Origin: Siphonodentalium dalli
Taxonomy: Eukaryota; Mollusca; Scaphopoda; Gadilida; Siphonodentaliidae
Reading direction: 5' to 3'
Assembly (NCBI GenBank): GCA_032622095.1
Contig: CP136063.1
Span: 143,919,950 to 143,983,949 of the forward strand
DNA length: 64,000 nucleotides
Shown here: positions 10,501-22,745 of the stretch, one piece after another
Layout of the letters: each line of letters opens with the position of its first letter
Position numbering within the stretch: position 1 is the first letter of the stretch
The notes under the pieces: generated by a model
What the model was told of the DNA's origin: nothing
The model's input: the letters and a program-made list of their open reading frames with translations, nothing else
Databases searched by the model: none
Position numbers and translations under genes: made by a program

Positions 10501-11600
10501 TACTGCCTTCCAATTCCATTGTCAAATTTGCCATGTGTGAGGAATTTCTTTCGGTAATTGGTGACCACTGAAAAAACTGAAAAAATAAGGGAATTGTGGC
10601 CATTTCTAGAGATTTTAGTTTAAGTTTTATTCTGTCAAATTGTCTATAAAAAGTTAGTTTATTGAAATTATTCTGAATATTACACTGTATATTTTATTGC
10701 AACTAGTGGAATTGAATGAATTTCATCTATAAAAAAAAGTCATTATTAAACTAACATGTTCTATATTTATTAATGTTTCATTTGACCGAAGCAGTGATCA
10801 TTGAATAAACAAACAATCGTGCTTAAAACAACTTAGTTTGCGTAAATAATCATTGTGATTGGCCAAAAAGGATGTGCTTTCAGCGGCGCCCGTGCCTTTC
10901 ATTTAAATTGTAAAGGAAACACGATTGCGGTCTTTGTGGGGTGAAGCAGAAGATCACTCGATCCTTTCGACCATCCCGGGCTCTTCGCGCCCATCTACTC
11001 ACTTTATTATTTATTATTGCGGTCATTTCTGTGTTGAACGTTGTTGGGACAACATGAATGTGATCACCGACTATAGACCATTTTCCACAAAAAAATGGAT
11101 CTAAATGATCTAGTTTAGTAAACTAACCTTATTCGCCCTCTGGGGAACAAAATAAACGCTTTCAGTTTCAACTTGATTCCGAAATATCGAAGATGATCGA
11201 GATTCGTCGAATGTACAGCCCGTGGAAAATAAAATTTTAATGATTTATTTTGTCATTTAATACACTTATTAAGTAAATTCCTTTGGTCGTAACATATATC
11301 AACATACCATAACATCATCTGGACCATATTCATTGGCAACCAAACTGCGTTCAAACGACGAATCGCTAGAAAAATCGCAAGCCATTGCAAGATTGTTGTC
11401 TCGTTAACGGTTGTCAAGATGTAGCAAAATTCAAAGGGTTACGTGTGCACGCGCGGATATACTCAGTTGGTGCCCTGTTTGCGCGGAATTAGAAATTTTT
11501 TGTTGTACAATTGAAAAAAGTAGAATTGTACCACAAAACTGGAACGAGATATCCATGGTAACTCGGGGTACTGACCATCAGGACATGGCTTTTAAGTAAT
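10501..11600. other. No gene recognised
   Basis: AT-rich. Contains a fragment at 11508-11543 ('TACAATTG...AATTGTACCACA') related to the 1554 foldback family. No coding signal that I can support. Confidence 0.5.
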
Positions 11601-11689
11601 GGTTAGAGCACACGAATAGTTCTTTACCAGAATCAATCGAGTCGAAGACGAGATTTATTCTGGTAAAGAACTATTCACGTGCTCTGACC
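11601..11689. mobile_element. Small foldback element
   Basis: The left arm GGTTAGAGCACACGAATAGT and its continuation to 11632 are mirrored by 11657-11689, ending GTGCTCTGACC. The loop is about 24 bp. Nothing else in the window matches it. Confidence 0.8.
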
Positions 11690-12510
11690 GACTTAGAGCA
11701 CAATTGACCCCACATAGTGCAATTAACTGGAAATGCGCCGTTGAACGTTTATTGACCACGACGCGAAATCCGTGTGCTATCCGAGATTCAACACAATAGC
11801 CCGTTAGCCACGCCTAACAGTCCGATTAACCATGCAATGATCGCCGTTCAATGTGAAAAAATATGTCCGAAACAACACGGACTGGTCCCATGTACGTGAT
11901 TAACGGGTGACCCGTTTTCACAAACCAAGTCATTCACAGATGTGTTTGGAAAGTCAAATGTGGCAGTCGCACGATTGTGTCTTATACTATTATATTGTAT
12001 ACATTGTATAAGTGGATCGTGAATTCCGAAGAAGTTTGATAAGGAATTTGGACATGTAACCAACAACCAACTTACTTTTTGCCAAAGGTAATGCTGCACA
12101 TCATTATTATGTGCATGACAAACGTGTCGCCTTTGCAAGAAAACTGTTTCAAAATTACTACTAATAGTCCATTGGTTCCTCCAGATTCTCCAGATACAAG
12201 TTATGTTGTTAGTTATATTGGATATGTGGAGCGCTATATAGTGAAGTTGTGATTCTGTTTGATTCTTGGATATATCACTATTTAGTGGTTCTAAATGTAA
12301 ATGTTAATTCGTTTAGTTTCATCGTTGGATTAGTGGTCCTGAGTACCTGTGAATATTTTCGGAACTGGTTAGTTTTGTGCAATAATTATAATAAATGTAA
12401 TTATTCTATACTGGTTAATAAATAATTCAACCAATGCCTGTGTTACTATTGTCACCGCCTTTCGTTCGCCCTGTTGATGTAAATTTATATATAATGTATT
12501 TTTTGTTAAT
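11690..12510. other. No confirmed gene
   Basis: A minus-strand frame at 11848-12138 has a possible acceptor (CTTGCAAAG) and donor (GTAAGTTGG) around 12070-12125, but the enclosed peptide is short and unrecognised. I do not call an exon. Confidence 0.4.
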
Positions 12511-12889
12511 CACATCAATTCCCAAGGCTGGCAAACTAATATTTCAGTGATATCCCATTGTTCGACAAACGTCACTCATAACAAACAAATCGCGCGGTCG
12601 TTTCAGTGTAGCTTCAATTATTGTACCAGAGGACATGCACCACCACCCGCACCCCCTTATACGCCGTCCCGATATATGTGCCTGCTTAGTATACTATAGA
12701 GGTGCGTAAATAGTAACTGCGTATAATGGCAGTGTGTTTGGGGAAGCAGAGCGCTGTTCGTGCCCCTGTGGCCTCTGTTAATTGAAGCTACTTTGAAGCG
12801 CCCGTGCGATTTGTCTGTTGTGAGTTGCGTGTGCCTAACAATGGGATAATTATTGAACTATTTCTTCGCCAGCCTTGGGAATTGGTGTG
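12511..12889. mobile_element. Foldback element, about 380 bp
   Basis: The left arm (12511-12612) begins CACATCAATTCCCAAGGCTG and contains 'CCCATTGTT' and 'CAAATCGC'. The right arm (about 12779-12889) is its diverged reverse complement, ending 'CCAGCCTTGGGAATTGGTGT'. A central loop of about 165 bp holds no frame of note. This is a MITE-like structure without a visible transposase. Confidence 0.75.
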
Positions 12890-13952
12890 CTTTACCAAAA
12901 TTCAGGGAACGATTGCAACAATTGGATTGTGCTCTAAGCATAGTTAGGCAGGGTCGTATTACAAACACAGATAAATTGAAAAGTTGACCCGTGTTCACTT
13001 ATAACTGACATTTCTCGGAAATTTAAATGTCGCAGAAGGTGAATTCATATACACATTAAAGTTGGTGAAACTTGCTGGTTTTGACAATTGTGCATTAATT
13101 CAAAAACAAAAATATCAAAATTTCAATGCTCAGAATCTCATAATCATCACGAATTCACGATCATCATACCGAGATAGAATACCCACTATTCTTTGTTTTA
13201 TGACTAATTTTAGCCTGTTCGGTCCAGGGTGACAATTGGTGTGGAATTGCCCACCTGCGTTTTGTGTGCACTATTAAAGCGGCGCACAATCTTTAATCCT
13301 CAGACTCAACATGTAGTATGGACCTAATAAGTATGTATAGCCACGTTCTGGGGATCATACTAATGCCGACAAATACCTATTATTAGGAATGACTTTTGAA
13401 ATGATAACACTTACCGTCTTTAAAAGATAACAAGGGTCCCTCCAACACGTGACAATACAAAACGTCCCGTATTGGTTTGTTTTCATGATATGACACAAAT
13501 AAAGAGTGTTATGTATATAACGTTAATGTGTAAAAATGAACTATACGTGCCAGAAAAACTCAATGAAGTAATATGAATTACCTCTTCAGATACAGTGTCT
13601 AAATTGTATGCACGTAACCATTTGTTTATTGTGGGATTCTTCCTGATATGGCGTTTGTGTGCATACTTGTAAACAATCAGCATGTTTAACTGGAAGTCCT
13701 ACACTAGTGAGAGATTGTGGGCCGCTTTGGTTGGTACTTGAAGATTGTATATGCTGCCTAAATGGCACACAAGCATATGCACCAGACTAAACTATTATAT
13801 AAACCTGCGGTCAGATGCTCGTAGCTCGTTTATATATAACCATGGGTATACATGTATGCCAGATATAACAGTACAAAAAAACGCCGTTCTTTTGACCGTG
13901 CATTTATCCATGGTGCGTGTGCCTGTGGTTGTCCGTAACCTGGTGCCCGGTG
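12890..13952. other. No gene recognised; holds one member of an inverted 45-bp pair
   Basis: The stretch 13808-13852 is about 90% identical to the reverse complement of 23705-23750 (shared word TCAGATGCTCGTAG and a following TATATATA.CCATGGGTATA). Otherwise no structure was seen. Confidence 0.5.
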
Positions 13953-14056
13953 TTATTGCTTTGAAAGGTAATCATGTTCCACTGGTGTTGTTGGATTGGT
14001 AATGAGATCAGCGGTTTCGATGTCTTGTCTTGTCATATTTACTTTTTGAACTTTGT
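13953..14056 (-). CDS. Likely terminal coding exon of an unidentified minus-strand gene
   Basis: An acceptor, CTATTTCAG, precedes 14056. The exon contributes two bases to a split codon and then 33 codons: 'KVQKVNMTRQDIETADLITN', then 'PTTPVEHDYLSKQ' and a TAA at 13953-13955. The acidic and polar composition, the clean acceptor and the natural stop make this look like a cytoplasmic C-terminal tail, but the family is not recognisable from so short a piece. Upstream exons would lie to the right; I could not place one with confidence. The candidate at 16697-16920 lies on the same strand but already has its own stop codon downstream. Confidence 0.4.
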
Positions 14057-15179
14057 CTGAAATAGACGCACTTTTTATACTATAATTTGCGCAACAGGAG
14101 CGGATGGAAATCACACGTCGAGTTGGTTTAAGGGTTTTTAGAACAAAGTATTTATATGATATATGCGACTGCATCCAATTTGGGTTTATTGGGATGTCTT
14201 TAGTATAGTTTTGTGGTTATGAGAGCTCATTTCCCCCTGATTTCTGCTCCATATGTGGTCTTCTCCTTTAAAATGTCTATATGATTTCAAACAGGGGTGG
14301 CGCCAGGATATCCCCGATACAGGGGATATACGGATTCCCTCACAGGGCGGCCGGCTTTAGCTACGGGTTGACCATTCCAGATCTCACCGACGGGGTGGTT
14401 ATCCCTCCCCGACAAGGGTGGGATGTAATCCCCTGATTCCTCCCCGGGTGCCACCCAACATAATTTATTATCGATGATTTTTCATCTTCAGTGAATGCAA
14501 GATCGCGCTCATAGCATGGGGTGCCAAGCAGGGGCGTGTCGACAGGGGTGGTTATGCAGGGGTCTTACCTCCCCCCCAAACTATAGTCAAACCTAAAGCA
14601 ACATTAACTGGAAAATTCACACCAAAATTTGGTTTAAATTGTTCTCGTAGTTTGATTTTCCAACAATTTCTTAGTGATGAATTTGTTGATTTTAGACCAA
14701 CATTTGCATATTTCCCTTTCATTCGCAAAATTCTGGACTGATATGGGCATCAGTTGGAAATTTTCAAACCTAAGGGAGAGTGTCAGGTTAAAAAAACTCC
14801 CCGAATTGGAAAGCTTGAGGCCAGTCTAGATGCTAGGATTGTCAAATTTTCATGTTCAGATTTTAAAAATGTTCTCACATCGGGCCTAACCATCGGCCGA
14901 CCTGTGTGCTCTACGGCCTTGTCAGTAGTTACTTGCTAATTAATTTAAGAAAAAATAAATCGCGGTGTAAATTTTTCTGGCGTTGTATACCACTAGATGT
15001 TAGGATTTTTTAATCTCATACTGGGCCGAACCATCCTTTTCATCTCCCTGCATGGCCAGTGACCACAATACTACTGGTCCATTTAGAATATGCTACCATC
15101 TAGTAGTCTGTGAGGGAACATTTGGGGAAAATCAAAGCACCGGGGGGGGGTGCAAGGTGAAAACCCTCTACACTCTTAA
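14057..15179. other. No gene recognised
   Basis: Mixed-composition sequence with short C-runs (14570s, 15143-15150). Short open frames only. Possibly decayed repeat, but no termini were seen. Confidence 0.4.
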
Positions 15180-15600
15180 ACGTTTTGGTTTTTTTAAATA
15201 CCAAATTTGGTTTTGAACTTTGTCCCATATATGTAACCAAATTTGGTTTTGATCAAAACCAAATACCAAGCGCCAACTGGTTTTGATCAAAACCAAAATT
15301 GGTTTTGATCAAAACCAAATTGTATGAATATTTGGTTTCGATCAAAACCAAAATTGGTTTTGAACTTTTGTCCCATATATGTAACCATTAGGTTTTGATC
15401 AAAACCAAGTACCAAGCGCCAACTGGTTTTGATCAAAACCAAAATTGGTATTGAACTTTTGTCTCATATATGTAACCATTAGGTTTTGATCAAAACCAAA
15501 TACCAAGCGCCAACTGGTTTTGATCAAAACCCAAACTGGTTTTATATATGAAACCAATTTTGGTTTTGATAAGAACCAATTTTGGTTTTGACCAAACAGT
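15180..15600. repeat. Array of a 16-20-bp perfect palindrome (GGTTTTGATCAAAACC)
   Basis: The core GGTTTTGATCAAAACC is fully self-complementary and occurs seven times without error (starting 15245, 15279, 15301, 15391, 15425, 15482, 15516), plus several one-base variants. Some copies extend to TTGGTTTTGATCAAAACCAA. The spacers alternate between 'ATACCAAGCGCCAACT' and 'GAACTTTTGTCCCATATATG', giving a higher-order unit of about 91-125 bp. A related small cluster lies at 23265-23375. Confidence 0.9.
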
Positions 15601-16696
15601 TCCTTTTTTGCACAATGTATTGATAAATGTGCCATGCAACATACTTATGCAACCTTTAAGGGTACTGTACACTAAATCCACCCATTTATTGTACCATATC
15701 CATAGTCAATAAAATATATGCAACACATGAATGAATTGATTTTCATTATAATTACCAATCCATTGATATGTTAAAGGGCTAATTATAAAAAAGGCTTCAG
15801 ACAGTCTGAAACAGATGCCACCAGATTCCATTTCCAGAACAAAATTTCAGCGGATCACTTGCATACTACAGGCTATCAAATTTCTATATTATGGCTTTCA
15901 TACCCGCCCACAAACATACATGTACATGTATATGGGTTCTTTTTGCCAATTGGTCAAATCTTAAATTATACGAAAACCCATTATTTTTGATGGTTTCTAC
16001 CATAATAATGTTGGTTGCCAAGTAAACAGAAAATAAACGGTGACCATGTAATTTTTTTGTTTATGGTTATCACTTATATACTGTTTACACAGTCCTGAAA
16101 TTATTATGATAGAAACAGTTGCTACGCAAACAGTCAAGTGTTTCTCACATAATTTTGTGATTAATTTTTCAAGCGTGCATGCTGGCATAGAACTAAATTC
16201 CACAAGATGTTGCAAATTACATGTAAAATTTCCTGAAATCACAAACCTATGAGGACTATTCTACCATTTAAGTGCTTTCAGTAACCTTAAATTGAGGCAT
16301 GTAATTTGCCTGCACATGTGAGGGCCACCCCATTCATGAATCATATCGTAAGCAACTAAAATTAAGAGTCGAAGATGAAGTAAATTGTCCAAATGACATA
16401 ATTGGTTGCATCAATGTTGAATGAAGTTTTAAGATAAACATAAAGACACAGTGAGATTTTGGAAATTAAACTTTAATTCAAACATATCCAGCAGGAATAA
16501 TTGTCATCCTAGCCATTCTTCCACAGCAGTGTATATTCCTGATGTCTGTGCACACCTCACCATTGCAACAATTGCAATGAATTAACACTTAATATATAGT
16601 TCATCACACCCTTCTTATATTGAACATTCCCAAGAATGACAGCTCATCTGTTTTACACCTGTCATGCAGTAGAAATTTAAAGATCAGCAAACTCCT
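15601..16696. other. No gene recognised
   Basis: AT-rich, with short open frames only and no repeat seen. Confidence 0.4.
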
Positions 16697-16920
16697 TTAT
16701 ATTGGCATCTGATGAATATAGCAGCACTTGACAGCATAGCATGTTACTAACTTCCCACAGGCTGCACAACACTTGTATATTGTGGTGCAAAATTTATGAA
16801 TGAAAAGTTGACGAATAACATATTCTATCTGCACAGATAACACACATGCCTCCTCTGAATACTGTGCACATTCTGGTACTAAAGTTTCCAATGCCAGTGA
16901 ACGAACATACTCTGAAAAGA
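16697..16920 (-). CDS. Possible coding exon, cysteine-rich, family unknown
   Basis: A good acceptor (CATTTCTTTTCAG) precedes 16920. The open frame then reads 'EYVRSLALETLVPECAQY' and continues to a Cys-rich end with 'CCAACGK' and 'VKCCYIHQMPI', followed by TAA at 16697. The amphipathic first half looks protein-like and the seven cysteines in the second half could bind metal. I do not recognise a family. It may belong to an old mobile element rather than to a host gene. Confidence 0.3.
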
Positions 16921-17910
16921 AATGCATAAAATACTATGTTTAGGAAAAGTCAGATTTAAAGGCATATATTGCAGACTTATTTCATTGAATATTAAACGCA
17001 TTGTTAGGGCATGGCAAAATATGCCCATGGCAATTCCAACAAAAGGCCTTTAACTCTGGTGAAATTGACGTGCTGAACCAAAACTCAAACTTGACCTGTA
17101 TTTTGTACATTAAAACACACACATTTCAAATTTCATTCAACTCAGTTGAGACTATCTAAAGTTATCATCTGACATCTTGAATCCAAAAGCGAACTAACAG
17201 ACAGACATGCAGCATATTACATCCCCTTTTTTAAACAGGCATATATGGGTGCATATAAACAATCAGTTAGTATCCAAGCACTATCCCCACTGGAATTATG
17301 TAGCAAAAACCTGAGATTAAGAACTAAAATTCCAACCATATCCACTGTAGCATTTCAGAAAATACAATGGTTGAACCACGCACAAATGTAAACATTTACT
17401 ACTTTATTCAGGGCACCTTATAAACATTACTGAAATGATTGTCCCAATACTATTATACTAGTCACTGAGTTTAATTTGTTTATAACAATGATGTTGTTTT
17501 CTGACCATTTGGATAACTTATTTTGGCATGATTGTTTATTATTACATCAGCAGGTCCGAGAACACCTCACTGGATTGTTTCACATCACTTTAATTTGTCT
17601 TTAAAAGCACATCAGGTTATTGGATATTTACCAGGCCATTTATAAGGCTATCATGGCTATGGTTTATATAGTGTCATCAGTATTCTGTGAATTAAAGTGC
17701 AAAATGCGGTGATTATTCACCCCCCCCCCCCAATTGCCCCTGTTTTTTTAATCTCCAGTTACCCTTCACAGGTATTATTTTATTTAGTCTTATTCCATAC
17801 CATGACACTTAGAAGTAAACAATCTGCTAGACATTATTTGTTTGGACTCTTTTCCATAGGTAGGGAATTTAGACATTAATTCAACAAAAATACAACATAA
17901 GGCTTTTTGT
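16921..17910. other. No gene recognised
   Basis: AT-rich non-coding sequence; a C10 run at 17720-17731 is the only simple feature. Confidence 0.4.
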
Positions 17911-18245
17911 TAAAGGTGCACAATCTGATCTGATTGTCCCCGGATCATCCAGTTACAACATGAACAACAACGGAAATTTACACCGAAAGCCAATAGTCCT
18001 CCAACATTACTTTTCATCATGTTATCTTCCGAAATTGATTTGCGATGACCTTGCGAGACCTCTCAATATCTTGTATATCTGCATATTTATAGAAGAAGTC
18101 AGTGGAATGTTTGGTAGGCTGACAAATAATCGAGGTGGATAAAATTATCAGTTTTGATAACTCAGAGCTTTGAGGGATAGGATCCTCAACTCAAATAAAA
18201 TATTATTTAAACCCGAAGCTGAAGAAATAGTAATTTAGGGGGCGT
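17911..18245. mobile_element. Decayed relative of the 19.6-kb foldback element
   Basis: The right part (18205-18245) contains 'CCCGAAGCTGAAGAAATAGT' and a following 'AATTTAGGGGGCGTC', matching the right arm of the 19635-19920 element. The left part (about 17911-17940) keeps 'TTAAAGGTGC' and 'CTGATCTGATTG', resembling the other end. The inner arms have diverged. Confidence 0.5.
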
Positions 18246-18423
18246 CAAATCAGATTATACATATTCTAAGTGATATATAAAAACTTACAGTTGTAAATTG
18301 AATACATCCAAGTTCCAACTTTGGTCCAGTGTATGTCTTCCAGTCAATTTACTTCCACAGCAATACTTCTAGCTGACCGTCCTCTATAAAATATAACATA
18401 CAGGTCTTATAAAATGATACCAA

Positions 18424-18683
18424 CAAGCCTTGAAATAGTGTGTCTGTCATTTGCAGAATGAGGTCCTCAGAGGAAGAATTTAGTTACTAGTATGGTACCC
18501 CACATATTGGGCTAGCATCACCAAATTCACCCTCTGTGAACCTCCTTCTGCTGAGGTGTAAGAAGCATGAGCTATCCAGAGGGTGTATTTGGTGATGCTA
18601 GCCCACTGTGCGGGGTACCATCAATAAATTCACCCTCTGGGGACCTCATTCTGCAAATGACAGGCACACCATTTCAAGGCTTG
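18424..18683. mobile_element. Foldback element, about 260 bp
   Basis: The outer arms 'CAAGCCTTGAAATAGTGTGT' and its complement ending 'CCATTTCAAGGCTTG' enclose 'GCAGAATGAGGTCC' / 'GGACCTCATTCTGC' and 'GGTACCCCAC' / 'GTGCGGGGTACC', so almost the whole length folds back on itself. A relative sharing 'GAATGAGGTC', 'GATGCTA' and 'AAATTC.CCCTCTG' is at 41040-41270. Confidence 0.85.
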
Positions 18684-19634
18684 GACATGCACTAGTATAT
18701 GAAATGACATGTACATCTATAGATTTACTTAAAATATCACATATTGTTCTGGATATAAATATTTTCAATGTACTGGCCACGACATATAGGATTTCAAACA
18801 AAGAAAACATTATTGCAGGCATGTCATACATGTTTTGATGACAGGTGAAATACCCATCATGGGTGGGGGTGTGAGTAATCACATTCTTCATGAATTCGGG
18901 GCGGGCGGCCTTCATTTAGGTTATAGTTTAGAAATAACTTTTATCAAATTATGACAATTTCCTCAAGAAGATACTATTATATAGTAGGCCTATAGCATAA
19001 TTATTATATGAATGTGATATTATTCACAAAACACGCTTTGTGTCAGAGAAAATGCAAGTCGAGCAAAAAGAGCAGTGAATTGTTTATAGGCAGAGTCACG
19101 ATAATGCATCGTTTCCTTATATTTAGATTTGTGTTTGGTGCATCTACAACTTACAACTGACAATACTATCATAGTAAATTCCTTATTTGGTCTGTATTAC
19201 CATATTTTGGTTAAGAGAGAATCCTAACTGGATACGGGGGGAGCTCGGAAAATAATTCAGGCACGTGTGCTGATTTTTACTTTTCGACCCTAGTTGGGAC
19301 TCACTGACCCCCACATCCAAATTGTTTTTCTGTTTTCGGCAGTTTTTTCGACCATATTTGGACACCCAACCCCCCTTTTATCACTAAACCAGAGATTTGC
19401 GAGGGTGGGGGGGGAATTCACTGTAAACAGCTGTATATGAATTTCTGTGCATTCAAGGATGTTAACATAACATGTAAATAGGAATGTGTCATTTTGGGGT
19501 CATTCGGCTAAAAAAAACATGGCTGCCAGCGGCCATCTTGGATTTCAAAATTTGCAACAAAATACAACACGATAACTGCCTGCAGCCAGTTTAGCAGTTA
19601 GAATTACATTATTTCTCTTATTCTAAGGTGTTTT
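18684..19634. other. No gene recognised
   Basis: AT-rich. Contains one 'GGCCATCTTGGATTT' word near 19530, of the kind clustered in the 46-53 kb inverted duplication. No exon or element is supported. Confidence 0.4.
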
Positions 19635-19920
19635 AAAGGTACTCAGTCCGATCAGACGCTCCTAAATTACTATTTCTTTGGCTTCGGGGTTAAAATATAT
19701 TTGAATCGAGTCAAGGAACCTACCTGTCAAAGCTCAGCATGATCAGATATAGATTTTTCAAGTTAGTTATTTAAATTGTTTCTGGGCCAGAAACTAGTGT
19801 TTAAACAGAAAAAATGGAGTGGTAAATTATTACCACTCGAGTTTTCTGTTTAAACCACTTAATAACCCCGAAGCCAAAGAAATAGTAATTTAGGAGCGTC
19901 TGATCGGATTGAGTACCTTT
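19635..19920. mobile_element. Foldback element with a second palindrome inside
   Basis: The outer arms of about 60 bp are nearly perfect: 'AAAGGTACTCAGTCCGATCA' at the left and its complement at 19901-19920, with 'TTTCTTTGGCTTCGGGGTTA' / 'TAACCCCGAAGCCAAAGAAA' inside. An independent inner palindrome at 19799-19854 ('GTTTAAACAGAAAA' / 'TTTTCTGTTTAAAC') surrounds the centre. No coding capacity. Confidence 0.88.
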
Positions 19921-20524
19921 AAGCCAAACTCATTGCAAAAACAGTAAAACAAAAACATGCAGGAAAAAAAAATTTGAGTTGCGGAAAAAATTTGTTGGTC
20001 CCATCGACCACACACCCACCCCGGCATATGTTCCCTGAAAACAATCCCCCCTCCCCACCACCAACTGGTTTGAGAAATATTCAATTCTATGCAAGAACAA
20101 TTACATTATTTTTATCTGAATATTTCCCAATCATGAAGTAATGTGGATTAGCTAGATTATGAACTGACAGCGGGTAGAGTGGGTCAATTACAATAAAATT
20201 TCGTGTGATTTCAATGCGATTATTGATTGCGCCAATAATTTTATTTTCGCCTTCCACAGCACAACGGAACATTTTCATTGAACGATCCGATAGTTCCGAG
20301 TGTCCATTCGGAAGTAATGTAGTTTTCCATTGAAATTGATGTTTGTAAATAAATCACTGTTTAATTGTTATATATTCATCAAGAATTTGCTTGTGAAAAA
20401 TCATTGTAAATGTGTTAAATATTGACGAATGCGTAGTTCCCAAATTGCGAACTAGAATGTCTAGAATCAAGCATGATGTGGTCATTTTTCCAAGAATTCT
20501 TTGAGTGCCCTGTAGGCCTATGTA

Positions 20525-20845
20525 TTTATGGGCTTGTTACATGAGAGGGACAACTCGGTTAGCCGGGACAACCCGGTCTGCCGGGTGCCTAGGTGCTCTG
20601 TGCTTTCTCACTAAAATAATGGTGTGCTGTTACATGAGCCGGATCAACTCGGCAAACCGAGTTAGCTGGGACGACTCGCCGGACTCGGTTAGCTGGGACA
20701 ACTCGGTTGACGTTGACTACCGATCTGTCCCAGCTAACCGAGTTGTCTCAGCTCACATAACAGCATGATTGATTTGTCCCCGCAGACCGGGTTGTCTCAA
20801 CTAACAGAGTTGTTCCGGCTCATGTATCAGCCCCTAAGTTACATG
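20525..20845. repeat. GC-richer palindromic island (AACTCGGTTAGCTGGGAC words)
   Basis: Repeated words such as 'AACTCGGTTAGCTGGGACAA' appear in the left half, and their complements 'CAGCTAACCGAGTTGTC' in the right half, bounded by 'TTACATGAG' / 'CTCATGTAT'-type ends. The whole region can fold on itself in several registers. Base composition is noticeably richer in G+C than the flanks. Confidence 0.85.
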
Positions 20846-21519
20846 ACCGACTACATGTTCGTACTCTAACAGCATTGTAATGACATTCAATGTGACTTCA
20901 TTGTGTTAACAGTAGACACTGATAGAACCACATGGATAGTGGTCATTATATCAATGTGGAGACAAATATTTTGAGAATATATGTCTGCCGAAAGACCATG
21001 AGGGAAACTAAAAGCTGCCTCGAGGTAATTTATTTCATCACCTTTTGTTTTAGGAAAATTATACCGGTAATCAGTTTGTATGCCGTAATTTTCTGCCTAT
21101 ATGACCTTACCTGTTTGGTTGCGTGGGCACTAAGTAGACACACGTGAGGCTCAGTGGGTACACGTGCAGCATGTGCTAATTTCATAATTTTCAATAATTC
21201 GAAGATACGAACAGACGAATACATGCAAATAATTTTTGTATTTGTTGCATGATTAAAATAGGTCGTAAATATCGGGTCCATTTATTAAACGACGTTCATT
21301 TATGTCCATATAAATATAACATCATACATCTACAGCTGTTGTTAGCATGAAGTTTTTATATTTAAAACAATAATTATTCAGTGGGTGGGGTGGTATAAGT
21401 AACCCCTTAGCCTTAGTAAATTTTTATGTCTGTGTTGTGACATAATATCTTCATTTTGATTATATGATTAATTAATGAAATATTATAAAATTAAAACAGG
21501 TCTGGGTGACCCATTTGTC
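20846..21519. other. No gene recognised
   Basis: AT-rich sequence with short open frames only. Confidence 0.4.
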
Positions 21520-22745
21520 AATTTTGTGCTTAAGAATAAATGATAATGATTTGTGCTCATTTGTAAATAATTTGCGCTTAAGGGAAAATAATTTGTGCTT
21601 AAGAGTAAATAATTTGCACTTTTGCGCAAATAATGAATAAATGTGAAAATGCTTTCCTTCTCTTACAATTTAGTTGTCAGAGAAGGTACTGACAGGAAAA
21701 CTTTAGACCAATTGGTCAAGACTTTTCAGACCGATCGGTCAAATAAAGAACATTCGGTCGTTCACCCATATGGGATGCGATTTTAACATTTGTACCTTAT
21801 TTGCGCTTGAGCATAAATATGGTCCAGAATTTTTCGCTTCTAAAGTGTAAGTAATTTGCGCATGGCCTCCCATACACCTATTCACCTAGACCTGATAAAT
21901 TGCCATGAATCATGATAATTTTCAAACGGAATGACAATTTTTTTGTCAAATAAACTGCCAAATGTCTTTTTCAACTTTAAGATTATATTTTATGAAAATT
22001 TTATGTCTTATCTATTGGCAAATTGTCAACTTTCAATCTGTTTAGACTGATTGGCCAACACATTTAGACAGATCGGTCTAAATAAAGATTGATTTGTGGT
22101 TCACCCATATTGGTATGGGAGGCCAAATTCACATTTAATAGCTAATTATGCTTAAGCATATTCAGGGCTCAAAATAGATTTAATATAGAGAGAATCCAAT
22201 TAGTCATAAAGCACTGAAAATTGAAAAATACACACTGCCATTACGCTTAAGCATAACATATTTTCATAGCCTTATTACCTTACATATAATGATATCATTT
22301 AAGCTAGATATTTGTCAAAAGTTACTAGCGTCAGGAATTGGCTGCATCCATTTCAGCTTCAGGGGAGTTTTCACATATGGAATATGAATTACGCTTAAGC
22401 GTATTGACATTACGCTTAAGCATAGCGACATTACGCTTAAGCGTAATGGCTTTACGCTTAAGTTTAATAGATTATGCTTTAAAAAGCATAATGGAAATCT
22501 GAATTACGCTCAAGCATAATGTCTTAATGCATTACACTTAAGCGTAATTGGCTATTAAATGTAAATTTGAACTCCCATACAATATGGGACATGGTTTTAA
22601 TATTTACTTCTTATTTTCACTTAAGCTTAAATATGAAATTTATGATCGTGCTTAAGCGTAAATGATTTGCATTTAAGCATAAATAATTTGCATTAACGCG
22701 TAAGTGATTTAAGCTTAAGCTCAAATAAGGAATAAATGTAAAAGT
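21520..22745. repeat. Dispersed palindrome region: CTTAAG, GACCGATCGGTC and GACCAATTGGTC words
   Basis: Dozens of variants of 'ATTACGCTTAAGCGTAAT' and 'AATTTGCGCTTAAG' are scattered through 1.2 kb, densest at 22385-22560. Two perfect 12-bp palindromes, GACCAATTGGTC (21709) and GACCGATCGGTC (21731), occur close together, with relatives near 22040-22080. 'CACCCATAT.GG.ATG' blocks recur at 21765 and 22110. No coding frame survives. Confidence 0.75.

Noticed and set aside
20087-20278. A 63-codon minus-strand ATG frame that could be a first exon
   Set aside because: No partner exon and no family; the possible GTAATTG donor is weak.
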